Positions 52,720-62,415 of a DNA stretch of 64,000 nt are shown one piece after another. Made by a program: the position numbers and the translations under genes. Source of the DNA: Rana temporaria. Its lineage: Eukaryota; Chordata; Amphibia; Anura; Ranidae. The notes beneath the pieces are model-generated. The model had not been told where the DNA came from. It saw only the letters and a list, made by a program, of their open reading frames with translations, and searched no databases. The DNA lies in assembly GCF_905171775.1 (NCBI RefSeq), contig NC_053491.1, positions 133,476,483 through 133,540,482 of the forward strand, read 5' to 3'. Position 1 is the stretch's first letter; every line of letters starts with the position of its first letter.

Positions 52720-52889
52720 TAGGGTTGCCACCTCATCCCTTTAAACCTGAGCACATATTAATTACACAGGTTCTGTGGCTGATTAAGGTGGTAATAAAAC
52801 TCACTTGGTGCCTTATCTGCATTAAATTAGCCACAGAACCTGTGTAATTCATATGTGTTCAGGTTTAAAGGGATGAGGTGGCAACCCTA
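52720..52889. mobile_element. 170-bp hAT miniature element with perfect 8-bp duplication
   Basis: TAGGGTTGCCACCTCATCCC and its exact inverse are the ends. GTCTCCGC lies on both sides (52712-52719 and 52890-52897). Arms stay paired through TTTAAACCTGA and CACAGGTTCTGTGGCT. The combination marks a recent hAT-mobilised insertion. Confidence 0.92.
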
Positions 52890-52897
52890 GTCTCCGC

Positions 52898-53077
52898 CCA
52901 TGTGACCACGTCATTCTTTCACATACCCCTGTGAATCAATGAACTACAACTACCATCAGCCTTTGTGGTTGATGGCTTGTAGTTCTCAATGATGAGTGCT
53001 CTAGGTAGTTAATTGAACTTCCTGTCATTCAGGAACTTCCTGCCCCTAGCGGAGGTTTAGGCAGACAGCTACACTGA
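52898..53077. other. Spacer with a small inverted pair
   Basis: AACTACAACTACCATCAGCC near 52941 and GGTTGATGGCTTGTAGTT near 52968 form a short hairpin, a pattern frequently seen in vertebrate repeats. No ends defined. Confidence 0.45.
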
Positions 53078-53306
53078 GGCCTCGTACACACGACCGAGTT
53101 TCTCGGCAAAAACCAACAAGAAACTTGCTGGGAGATATTTTTTTGCAGAGGAAACCGGTCGTGTGTACATTTTCGTCGAGGAAACTGTCGATTTGACGGG
53201 AATGGAAAAAATTGGCTTGTCAAGTTTCTGGACGGCTTCACAAGGAACTCGATGAGCAAAACGATGTGTTTCGCCCGTCGAGTTTCTCGGTCATGTGTAC
53301 GAGGCC
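53078..53306. mobile_element. RF family element, TGA target duplication
   Basis: GGCCTCGTACACACGACCGA and CGGTCATGTGTACGAGGCC are the ends. TGA occurs on both sides (53075-53077 and 53307-53309). The interior is shorter than in the other copies (229 bp) through internal loss. Confidence 0.85.
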
Positions 53307-53406
53307 TGATAGTCTGCAGGGGACAATCAGCTGATCATGGGTGCAATGCTTTACATGATCTTAAAAAAATAATAAATGCACATTTTTTTTACCTGCACAA
53401 ATGTGC

Positions 53407-53407
<1 letters not shown>

Positions 53408-53452
<45 letters not shown>
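53408..53452. repeat. (ATT)n microsatellite
   Basis: About 15 uninterrupted TTA/ATT units. Confidence 0.95.
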
Positions 53453-54207
53453 TTATTTTTTGAGAAAAGTGGACTTATCCTTTAAATGTTTATTTAAAAA
53501 CATTCTTTACTATTCCACATGTTTTACACACGCAGTAAGAAAATGCTCTGGCATACACAAGCAAAACTGATATTGGAATCAGCACAACTAATTTGCTCTT
53601 CTTAAACATAAATACTGTAATTATTATAATTTGACGTTTTAATCATAATGCTCAGCTGATGCTTATGAAGCTTGAATGACTCTCAGTCAGCAAAAGTCAC
53701 CTCACATAATTGTCACATGAGATCAACAGCAAATAGAGTACATTTATTTCAAGTGCTCCAGCAATCTGTCTTCACGATAGTCGTTTAATTATATCAGAAA
53801 CAAGTGTTCATGATGTTATGAGGCCACTGCTATCACTAAACTATTTAGGGCAGGGTATACATTCTGCAGTGAAGGTGATGTTGTAATACAATTTTTACAT
53901 TGGTCAGGTTTGTAGACCAGGCATAGCATTCTGGATTAAACATAAATGTATCTCTGTAGCATTTGATAAGAAAAGGGAACATAAGGATATATATTATGAC
54001 AGAACATATTTCATGTACCGTATTTATTTTTACTGCAAATAAAATACAGCCATTGACTTTTATTTTTCTTTCTTTTTTTAAAGAATATATCTGGTTAGAA
54101 ATATTTAAAAAAAATAAATCAGTCAGTATGAGTCCTAGGTGAAGTAAAGCGTCAGATAGGTCAGTTGCTTTTAGTGCCAAAAGATCCACATGGATAGCCA
54201 ATAGGGA
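53453..54207. other. Unassigned spacer
   Basis: AT-rich, with a 139-codon minus-strand frame (53845-54264) that runs into the next RM element and has no known domain. Confidence 0.45.
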
Positions 54208-54398
54208 AGATTTACTAAAACTGGAGCACACAGAATCCGCTCCTCTGTGCATGGTAACACACAAAATCTGGTGCCGCTGTGGATAGTAACCAATCAGCTT
54301 CTAACGTCTGCTTGTAAAATTAAGCTTTGACAATAAAACCTAGAAGCTGATTGGTTACTATGTACAGCTGCTGCAGATTCTGCATTTTTAAATTTTAG
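54208..54398. mobile_element. RM family element, uninterrupted
   Basis: GAAGATTTACTAAAACTGGA begins it. CACACAGAATCCGCTCC, AGTAACCAATCAGCTTCTA and the mirrored AGAAGCTGATTGGTTACTAT, CTGCAGATTCTGCA give the full palindromic layout. It shows the family's native order without insertions. Confidence 0.75.
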
Positions 54399-54832
54399 AC
54401 CCCTTTCACCCTGGGGCGCTTTTCAGGTGTTTTAGCGCTAAAGATAGCACCTGAAAAGCACCTCTCATGCTTCCCCCATTTTAAAAGCCGAGTGCTTTCA
54501 CACTGGGGTGGTGCACTTGCAGGATGGGAAAAAAAGTCCTGCAAACAGCATCTTTGGGGTGGTGCAGGAGCGGTGTAAAAAAAAAAGCGCTCCCAAAACG
54601 CCCTGCCCATTGAAATAAATTGGCAGCGCTGCTGAAGCGCCTGCAAAGCTTTTCGGCAGCGCCGCAGCATGGGCATTTGAACCCTTTCTTTGGCCGCTAG
54701 CGGGGGTTAAAAGCACTCAACTAGTGGCCAAAAAGTGCCACTACAATAGTGAAAAAGCACCGTTAAAACTAACAGTGCTTTACCGCTATGGCCGAAACTG
54801 GCTTAGCATGAAAGTACCCTAAGTAAATAGTC
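54399..54832. mobile_element. Small element ACCCCTTTCACCCTGG with AGTACCC end
   Basis: GACCCCTTTCACCCTGGGGC near 54399 and TTAGCATGAAAGTACCC at about 54816 are loosely inverted. Internal words GCGCTTTTCAGG and CCTGAAAAGC, and GGCAGCGCTGCTGAAGCGCC, are mirrored. A non-autonomous element is likely, with uncertain limits. Confidence 0.5.
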
Positions 54833-55274
54833 CTGAATGTGCTCTTTTGCATAATTCCTGAATGTATAGGATTAGGTAAGCATAGCAAAAAAGAGATTGT
54901 GTAGCATTAAAGTGCAGGCTTAGCTTTTCTAACTATGCTTAAACTTGCTCCCGCCCCCATTCTAACTGCTCTGTGAAAGGAAGCTGCGTATACTTGCTTA
55001 TTCTAAAGGCCGCTCCAGTCTCATCATGTGATCGGCTACTGACGACTGGCTTCAGCAGAGAAGAGGGTCAGGTGACAATGGTAAGCCTCTGGGTGAAATC
55101 ACCACTCAGCATTTCAGCCATTGTCAGCGATCTCTCAGAGTCCTCTCCCCTCCCACGAAGCTTGCCACTGGGTAGATCACATGACTGGACCAGAGCGGCC
55201 TGAGAATAGGGAAGTATAAACATCTTCCTTTCTCAGGATAGTTAGAATAGGAGTTGGAATGGGAGTCGGAGCAC
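54833..55274. other. Unassigned spacer
   Basis: No gene or transposon end recognised. Confidence 0.45.
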
Positions 55275-55725
55275 GTTTAAAGTGGAGCTAAACCCTTCTA
55301 TCCTTTTTACATCTGAAGAAGCTGCCATCTTCCCCTCTGATCAACCGTTGCAATGGTGCTGCACATGTGTTCATTTATGACACCATCCACTTGATGGCTT
55401 GACAGTTGTGAAAGTTGTGAAAGTTATCTTTAATGCCATGCCTTAAATATTTCTTTGGTTATGTAAAACTGTAAATCAATGGGTTTAGTTACGAGTTAAG
55501 CATAGTTAGGAAAAGTGGAACTGAACCCTCCTATCCTTTTCAGACAAGGAAACTGCAACTTTAGCCCCTGTTTGATCTTAAACTGCCATGGTGCATCTGT
55601 TATGACATCAGTTATTTAATGGTTTGACAGTTTGGTTGAGAACACAAGCAAATGCGACAGTTAGCATTCCTGGCATGCTGGAAATGTAATCGCTTTTAAA
55701 TCAATGGGTTTATTTGTGCTAAAAG
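55275..55725. repeat. Diverged tandem duplication, two units of about 225 bp
   Basis: AAAGTGGAGCTAAACCCTTC near 55279 and AAAAGTGGAACTGAACCCTC near 55512 start the units. TATCCTTTT, GGTTTGACAGTT or GGCTTGACAGTT, and AAATCAATGGGTTTA then follow in the same order in both. The units are well diverged, so the duplication is old. Confidence 0.65.
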
Positions 55726-55798
55726 AATGCAGAAAGAGGATTCATTCATGCTAATATGGGCTATAGGTGACCTTCTACACCTACACCTTCCACGAATG

Positions 55799-56215
55799 AT
55801 GCCTCGTACACACGACCATTTTTCTTGGCAGGAAAAAAAACAATGTTTTTCCCGACGTGATTCCTCTCCAGCCTGACTTGCATACACACATTCATGCAGA
55901 AAAACGTCCGACCAAAGCGCGGTGACGTACAACACGTACGATGGAACTATAAAGGGGAAGTTCCTTTCAAATGGCGCCACCCTTTGGGCTGCATACTTAA
56001 TTCTGAGCATGCATGTTTTTTTTTCCCCTCGGAAAAGCATACACACGACTTTTTCGCAATGAGAAAAAGACTGACGGGAAACACAACGAGAAAAAAGAGA
56101 GCTGGTTTCAAATTTTTGCGGGCGTTTTTTTCGTCGAGAAAACTGCTAGGGAGCATACACACGACCGGTTTTCACGACCAATTTAAAAAATGGCAGTTTG
56201 TCGTGTGTACAAGGC
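55799..56215. mobile_element. RF-like variant element
   Basis: GCCTCGTACACACGACCA and TCGTGTGTACAAGGCAG are inverted ends. The interior differs from RF (TTTTCCCGACGTGATTCCTC, CGCGGTGACGTACAACACG) and has mirrored CATACACACGAC words. It may be a separate subfamily mobilised by the same enzyme. Confidence 0.65.
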
Positions 56216-56249
56216 AGTTTAGTAAAGTAAGGAGGAATATAGCAATAAT

Positions 56250-56970
56250 GGGGTAGATTCAGGTACGAATTGCGCCCTCCTACGGAGGCGCAGCGTACCG
56301 TTTTAAAACTGCGCCTCCGTAAATTACCTGTGCTACGCTTCATTCATGAAGCAGTAGCTACGTAATTTGCGCGGGCGCTCCTTAAAACTGCCTGGCGTAA
56401 GGGCGCGTAATTTAAATGATCCCGTAGGGGGCGTGGATCATTTAAATTAGGCGCGTTCCCACGCCGAACGTAGTGCGCATGCTCCGTCGGGAAACTTTCC
56501 CGACGTGCATTGCGGCAAATGACGTCGCAAGGACGTCATTTGCTTTAACGTGAACGTAAATGGCGTCCAGCGCCATTCACGATTCACTTACGCAAACAAC
56601 GTAATTTTTTGAAATCGCGACGCGGGAACGACGGGTATACTTAGCATTGGCTGCCCCTGCTAATAGCAGGAGCAGCCTTACGCGGAACCCGACTAACGCA
56701 ACCGACGTAAAATGCGTACGCAGGGCGCGCGTAGGGTTGTGAATCGGCGTTAGTATGCAATTTGCATACTCTACACTGACCACTACGGGAACGCCACCTA
56801 GCGGCCATCGTAAGAATGCAGCCTACGATACGACGGCATAAGAGCCTTATGCTAGTCATATCTTAGGCTGCAGTCGGCGTATCGAGCTTCCTGAATCAGG
56901 AGCAGTCGATACGCCGGCGCAACTAAGCAACTATGGTTACGCAGACGCAATTGCTTACTGAATCTACCCC
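56250..56970. mobile_element. RE-related element, AAT target duplication
   Basis: GGGGTAGATTCAGGTACGAA and CTGAATCTACCCC are the ends, with AAT at 56247-56249 and 56971-56973. The core runs reverse to the other copies, with GCCTCCGTAAATTAC, GGCGCGTTCCCACGCC, AATGACGTCGCAAGGACG, and TGGCGTCCAGCGCC. It is a sister family with its own terminus. Confidence 0.85.
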
Positions 56971-56973
56971 AAT

Positions 56974-58462
56974 ATGTTTGAATTACTGTATAACAACTTT
57001 AGTTATGCTAAACTTCAGGCACATTTTGTGTAAGCAGTGGCTGTTTTAAAAAAAATATATCAAGTGTAGCTATAAAGCATTGATAGGTGTGTAATAAAGC
57101 TTAGACCAAATGGGGCTGCTGTCTTCACCTACATCCAGATAACATTGGGACCAGACTTTGGTTTTACCTGTGCTCCAGGACTGTTCTTATATAACAAGAA
57201 ACTGACAGGGCTTGGCAAGAAGAACAAGGCATGTAAATCTTTATCTGCCAAGATCCTCTTAAAAGAAGTAAGGTCCACGTAAGCTGTAGCCAGCTTGAAT
57301 AGAATTGCCACTTATTGACAGGTACTTAGTAAATGTACCTGTAGTGACAGTTTGGCCTATATTAAAAAGAAAATATGGGTCAGTTCTTCACTTCTAAAGG
57401 ACATTTTAATTAGACGCTGAAACAAAATGAAAGCAAGTCTTGTTAGGCAAACACTGCCACCTGGCAAAGTAACAGCTTGATGTATCTAATTTTGTAATTA
57501 GTCCATACAAACTGAGTTTTGTAAGCTTTCTTCAAGCAATGTAAATCAAATCTATCACGTGCCTTTCTTTAATTAAGAAAGACAAACTGGATAGCTCAAG
57601 CTATTAAATCTCCAAAATCTTCAAGCAAAACAAACAGCCTTTTCAATGGTCAGAATGAGATAACATTTTGGTCCAAGTATAAAATATTTGCTGCTATAAA
57701 TTCATGTTGATTTTCAACTCTAAACTATTTCAAAAAGGCCTTTTGCATATAGTCATCCTCTGATTCATCCCAATGTAACGTTTAAAAACGAAGTTTAGGC
57801 ACGATAAAAAAAAATCAGCATGCGTAAGATGCTTACATTTATTCGATAGTGACCCTTGTGCCGGTGCCAACTGTCATAGTTGAAATTCTTCTTTGAGTGG
57901 AGAAAGATGGACCTTTCATTCATCCACCTGTCCTCCATTCACTGATAAATTTCTACTTATTAAAGCCATAATACAGCTTCAGTGAATAGAGCAAGGAGTT
58001 GGAAAGGGTGGGCATGGTTGGTACTCTTGAGTGCCAGTGACAGGTCCCTCAGCTCTGTTAACCCCTGCAGCACTGAAAGATTACAGCGGACAGGGTGTGT
58101 GGGCAAGGGCAGAGGATTTCAACAATAACAACTGGCACCAACACCACAGACTATTGGGATTAAATGTAAGTATTGCCCCTTGTGCTCATTTTATTTGATT
58201 TTTTTTACCTCAATTTAGAAATGAAGGAATGGAAGAGGAGAGAACTTTGGGACAAAACAGACAGCGCTGAGAAGTACTGTATGATGCAATAGTTGGTTCT
58301 GGGAGATCAGTGTTGGATCAGTGTAACACTAACCTTTTCTTTAACCCTAACACTAACCATATAAATGATATAGGATCATGCTAACAATCTTGGATTGAGT
58401 AAAAATAATTATAAACAGTCCACAAGTGATGTAAAGGTATATTAAATAGAATCCCTGGTGTC
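56974..58462. other. Longest stretch without recognised repeats
   Basis: About 1.5 kb of AT-rich sequence with no transposon termini, tandem array or coding motif visible. Short frames only. If the window has a conserved non-coding element, this and 62.4-64 kb are the best places to look. Confidence 0.5.
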
Positions 58463-58465
58463 TTA

Positions 58466-59280
58466 GGGCCAGATTCACATACCCACGGCGCAGCGTAACG
58501 TAAACCGTTTACGTTACATCGCCGCAAGTTTTCAGTCTAAGTGCCCGATCCACAAAGCACTTACCTGGAAATTTGTATCGTAAACACGTCCGGCGCAAGG
58601 TGGTCCAATTCAAATGGGGCGGGTACCATTTAAATTAGGCGCGCTCCCGTGCCGGATGTACTGCGCTTGCTCCCGTCGCAAATTTCCCGACGTGCTTTGC
58701 GCGAAATTACGACGCGCCAAAGTTTTGAGAATCGCAACATCAACAAAGCACTTACGCCGGGAAAAAGAAAAAATGTTAAAAAAATTCAAAAGCGACGCGG
58801 GAAAGACGGGCATACTTTAACATGGTGGAGTAATTTTCCACCATGTTAAAGGTGCACTATCTTTGCGACGGAAAACTAACACTTGCGACGACGTAACGAC
58901 GGGAAAAATCTTTGTGGATCGCCGTAACTCCTAATTTGCATACCCGACGCTGGTTTACAACGGGAACTCCCCCCAGCGGCGGCCGCGGTATTGCATCCTA
59001 AGATCCGACAGTGTAAGTCCATTACACCTGTCGGATCTTCTGGCTATCTATGCGTAACTGATTCTATGAATCAGTCGCATAGATACTCTGAGAGATACGA
59101 CGGAGTATCTGAGATACGACGGAGTATCTGAGATACGACGGAGTATCTGAGATACGACGGAGTATCTGAGATACGACGGAGTATCTGAGATACGACGGAG
59201 TATCTGAGATACGACGGAGTATCTGAGATACGACGGAGTATCTGAGATACTCTGTCGTATCTCCTTTGTGAATTGGGCCC
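58466..59280. mobile_element. RE family element, TTA target duplication, with tandem expansion
   Basis: GGGCCAGATTCACATACCCA and TGAATTGGGCCC are the ends, flanked by TTA (58463-58465 and 59281-59283). The core is reversed relative to 11439 (GGCGCAAGGTGG, GGCGCGCTCCCGTGCC, AGATCCGACAGTGTAAG and inverse). The subterminal word near the right end has expanded into a tandem array. Confidence 0.85.
59091..59250. repeat. 19-bp tandem array GAGATACGACGGAGTATCT
   Basis: Eight near-perfect units of GAGATACGACGGAGTATCT. Each unit is partly self-complementary (AGATAC and GTATCT), derived from the RE subterminal word that is present once or twice in other copies. Confidence 0.93.
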
Positions 59281-59359
59281 TTAGAACTTATTCTGGATCA
59301 CACCCTAAGTCAAGGATTCCACCTTGAGAATTAAAAGTTATTCTGTCATACCCTCTTAT

Positions 59360-59755
59360 GCCCTGTACACATGACCGGTTTTCCCATCGGAATAAACTCC
59401 GACGGTTTTTCCGACAGAGTTCCACTCAAGCTTTCTTGCATACACACGGTCACACCAAATTCTGTCCATCGAAAACTCAGTGACATACAACACTACGATG
59501 AGCCGAGAAAAATGAAGTTCAATGCTTCCGAGCATGCGTTGACTTGATTCTGAGCATACATGGTTTTTAGTCTGTCCGGAATTGCATCCAGACGACTGTA
59601 AATTCCGATAGAGAACATGTTCTCAATTTTTCATCTGAAAAACATTTCTATTTCTGTCAGAATTTCCGACGGAAAAAGTCTGATGGGGCATACACACGGA
59701 AAAGCTTCCGTCTGACTTTTTCCATCGGAAATTCCGCTTGTGTGTACAAGGCATA
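59360..59755. mobile_element. RH-like variant element
   Basis: TGCCCTGTACACATGACCGG and CGCTTGTGTGTACAAGGCA are its ends. Mirrored TTTTCCCATCGGAATAAACT and AAGTCTGATGGGG words, GATTCTGAGCATACATGG in the middle. TTAT precedes and ATAA follows, so the true end may include part of this. Confidence 0.7.
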
Positions 59756-60265
59756 AGGGTTCATCCTCATTCACCCAAAGAAGAGGAGTGCTACAATATT
59801 TTTAAAAGTAAAGCTATGGACTGGTTTATGATGCACTGTTGCGAGATACGTATGGGTGACTCTTTAGAATTAATTTACTACTTCCTGCAATTGTGATACT
59901 CTTACTTATAACATGGTGCCAATGGGTTATCCTGTCTAGGAGGATAACTGGATCTGGAGGAAGGCCTTGGCTGGGCTATAGCCACAAGCGTAAACAATTT
60001 CTTGTAATGAAGGACCAATAGGAGCTGGTAAGCAAGCTTTTCAGCTGGATGTGGAGACACTGATGTTATAAGACACTACAAGGTGGTGGATGGTGAAGAT
60101 TGACACCAGGGATTTTATTTAAAATACCTTCACATCACTTGTGGATTGTTTATAATTATTTTTACTCAATCTAAGCGTGATCCTATATAATTTATATATT
60201 TGTTCACTATGTATATGTCTCACAGGAGGATTGCTGCTTATATTATCTTATTTATTAACACTATT
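59756..60265. other. Unassigned spacer
   Basis: No repeat end or coding motif recognised. Confidence 0.45.
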
Positions 60266-60269
60266 TTTT

Positions 60270-60810
60270 AAAATGTTAACACTAACCGAGCCTGTAACCC
60301 TAGCACTGACTGTCCTTGTATCCTAACATGAACTCATTCTGTAACCACCACCCTATCACTGACCCTCCCTGTAATCGTGAAGCCTCGTACACATGACCGA
60401 GAAACTCGACGGGCGAAACACATCGTTTTCCTCGTCGAGTTCCTTGTTAGGCTGTCGAGGAACTCGACGACAAGGCAAGTTTCTCCATTCCCGTCGAGGA
60501 AATAGAGAACTTGCTCTCTTTTTGGCTCGTCGAGTTTCTCGACAGTTTCCTCTACGAAAATGTACACACGACCGGTTTCCTCGGCAAAAAAATATCTCCC
60601 AGCAAGTTTCTTGCTGTTTTTTTACCGAGAAACTCAGTCGTGTGTACCAGGCCTAATCCTGCCTGTAACTACAACCCTAGCACTGACCCTAACCGTAATA
60701 CTAAGTATGCCTGTAATGAAAACACTTGCACAATTCCTCCCTGCAACCTTAACTCTAACCCTGCCAATAACCACAACTCTTGCACTGACCCCCTGTAGCC
60801 CCAACAATAA
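60270..60810. repeat. Degenerate CCTGTAACCCTAGCACTGAC array, split by RF
   Basis: Loose units of about 27-30 bp with CTGTAACC, CTAGCACTGACC and CCCT lie at 60270-60380 and 60655-60800. A related AACCCTAACACTAACC patch lies at 58344-58366. The units look like a mutated interstitial CTAACCCT-derived array. RF divides it. Confidence 0.7.
60381..60653. mobile_element. RF family element, reverse orientation
   Basis: AGCCTCGTACACATGACCGA and CAGTCGTGTGTACCAGGCC are the ends. The interior order is the reverse of the other copies: GACGGGCGAAACACATCG first, CAGCAAGTTTCTTGCTG last. Confidence 0.8.
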
Positions 60811-61504
60811 GCCTTCCTTATATAAACCTACTGCTTTGTTTTCATGCTCACGTTTGCTATGTTGGCATCCTCCAGTGCCAAGGTCCAGGTGCTAAAATAT
60901 TTTGCTTTAAGAAAAGTACATATAAGATGGACATACATTGGAACAAAAATTGTCACAGAAAAGAGCTTAATGCTTTGTAGTCAGTTTTGTGCCATATCCA
61001 AGTCAAGCTGCTTCAACTATTTTTTAGAGCATTTATGACACTAATGTGAAATGCTGGATATCAGTAGTAAGTTCACTGGTCCTACCATACAGACAGAGAA
61101 ACTTCATTTTTATTTTTTATTACATGTGTGTGGCCAAAGAACTCATGCTTTGATACTCATAGTAAATTGAGTAATCTACCTGATACATTTTAATTTCTGC
61201 ATGTTTAAGCAACATTTGAGGAACTCCTAAATAGATTGTAACTTTAGAATGGCCTCCGAGAGGTGTGACTTTCAAATGCTAAACTTGAAAAGACTCTACT
61301 ATGCTGGACTCATACAAGTCTTATTTCTACATATTATCTTCTTCTAATGAGTAAACCTTTTCCTCATTTATCTAAACTTCAAATGTGCAGGTTAGTAGAT
61401 ATTCCTGACATGTCTGAGGAAAACTGTAAGGATCTGCTTAATTCATAACCTTTCACAGTGATCTCTGGCAGGGATAAGCTTGTTCCATTGCACTATTTAC
61501 ATAT
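60811..61504. other. Unassigned AT-rich spacer
   Basis: No gene or transposon end recognised. Confidence 0.5.
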
Positions 61505-61505
61505 A

Positions 61506-62112
61506 GGTGGATTCAGAAACACTTAGGCTGGCGTATCAGTAGATAAGCCAGCCTAAGTCTGAATGTGCGCCGGCGCTAATTTAAGCGTATTCTGGTAACC
61601 AGATACGCTTAAATTAGGCTCAGATACGAGCGGCGTAAGTGTCTTACACCGTTGTATCCTAAAGTGTAATTTTTAGGCTGACTAATTTTTAGGTGGCGCT
61701 TCCATTGCGGTCGGCGTAGAATATGTAAATCACTAGATACGCCTATTCACGAACTTACGCCCGGCCGACGCAGTACAGATTCGCCGTTTACGTAACGCAT
61801 TATCAGGCCTAAAGTTATTCCATCAAATAGCTGGAATAGTAATGTTACGTATGGCCGTCGTTCCCGCGTCATTTATGTCCACGTCAAAACCAATAGGACC
61901 GTGCGGCGTACTTAGCCGCAATGCACACTGGGATATGTACAGCCTATTTTTAATTAGGCACATTTACGCCCGCCGCATTTACGCTACGCCGCCATAACTT
62001 AGCAGGCAAGTACTTTGTGAATCATGTACTTGCCTCGCTAACTTACGGCGGCGTAGTGTAAACACGATACACTACGCCGCCGCAAGGATAAGCCTGCCTA
62101 CCTGAATCTAGC
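61506..62112. mobile_element. RE-like variant element
   Basis: GGTGGATTCAGAAACAC and CCTGAATCTAGC are its ends. RE words occur in the core: GTCTTACACCGTTGTATCC, GGTGGCGCTTCCATTGCGGT, TATGGCCGTCGTTCCCGCGT, GCACACTGGGATATG, TACGGCGGCGTAGTGTAAAC. No clean flanking duplication. Confidence 0.7.
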
Positions 62113-62149
62113 TAATAGACTATATTAAACCCCACAACGTTTATTTAAT

Positions 62150-62345
62150 ATGCATAAGAGGGATTTGCATCTATGCCATAAATGTGTTAAAGAAAATGGT
62201 GACTTGCAGCATATGGTGTGGTTCTGCGATAGGTGTAGACATTTTTGGTCAAGTATTACGGCCTTTATAGCTGACACCTTCCATTTTCCAAATATATGCA
62301 ACCCTAAATGGTGTTTATTGGTTGTGTTTGAGGACATATTTGCAT
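62150..62345 (+). pseudogene. L1/Tx1-like ORF2 C-terminal fragment
   Basis: The frame from 62150 reads RDLHLCHKCVKENGDLQHMV then WFCDRCRHFWSSI. The pattern C-x2-C, G-x3-H-x2-W-x-C, then FW about seven residues on, is the C-terminal cysteine/histidine motif of L1-type ORF2. NPKWCLLVVFE follows, like the usual P-x-LLG block. The upstream endonuclease and reverse transcriptase are absent; the frame stays open into an inverted duplication. A decayed retrotransposon end is the best reading. Confidence 0.6.
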
Positions 62346-62415
62346 ATATATATGGAAAATGGAAGGTGTCAGGAAAATGGAAGGTGTCAGCTATAAAGGC
62401 CGTAATTCTAGGTGT
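62255..62415. repeat. Inverted duplication within the LINE fragment
   Basis: ATTACGGCCTTTATAGCTGA onward (62256-62290) is mirrored exactly by GGAAAATGGAAGGTGTCAGC to CCGTAAT (62371-62406). An additional direct copy, GGAAAATGGAAGGTGTCA, precedes the right arm (62353-62370). The arms extend an open frame artificially. Confidence 0.85.

Noticed and set aside
53845..54264. 139-codon minus-strand frame
   Set aside because: It reads into an RM element and has no recognised domain.
59091..59250. CRISPR-like direct repeats
   Set aside because: The units are contiguous without unique spacers and lie in a eukaryotic transposon.
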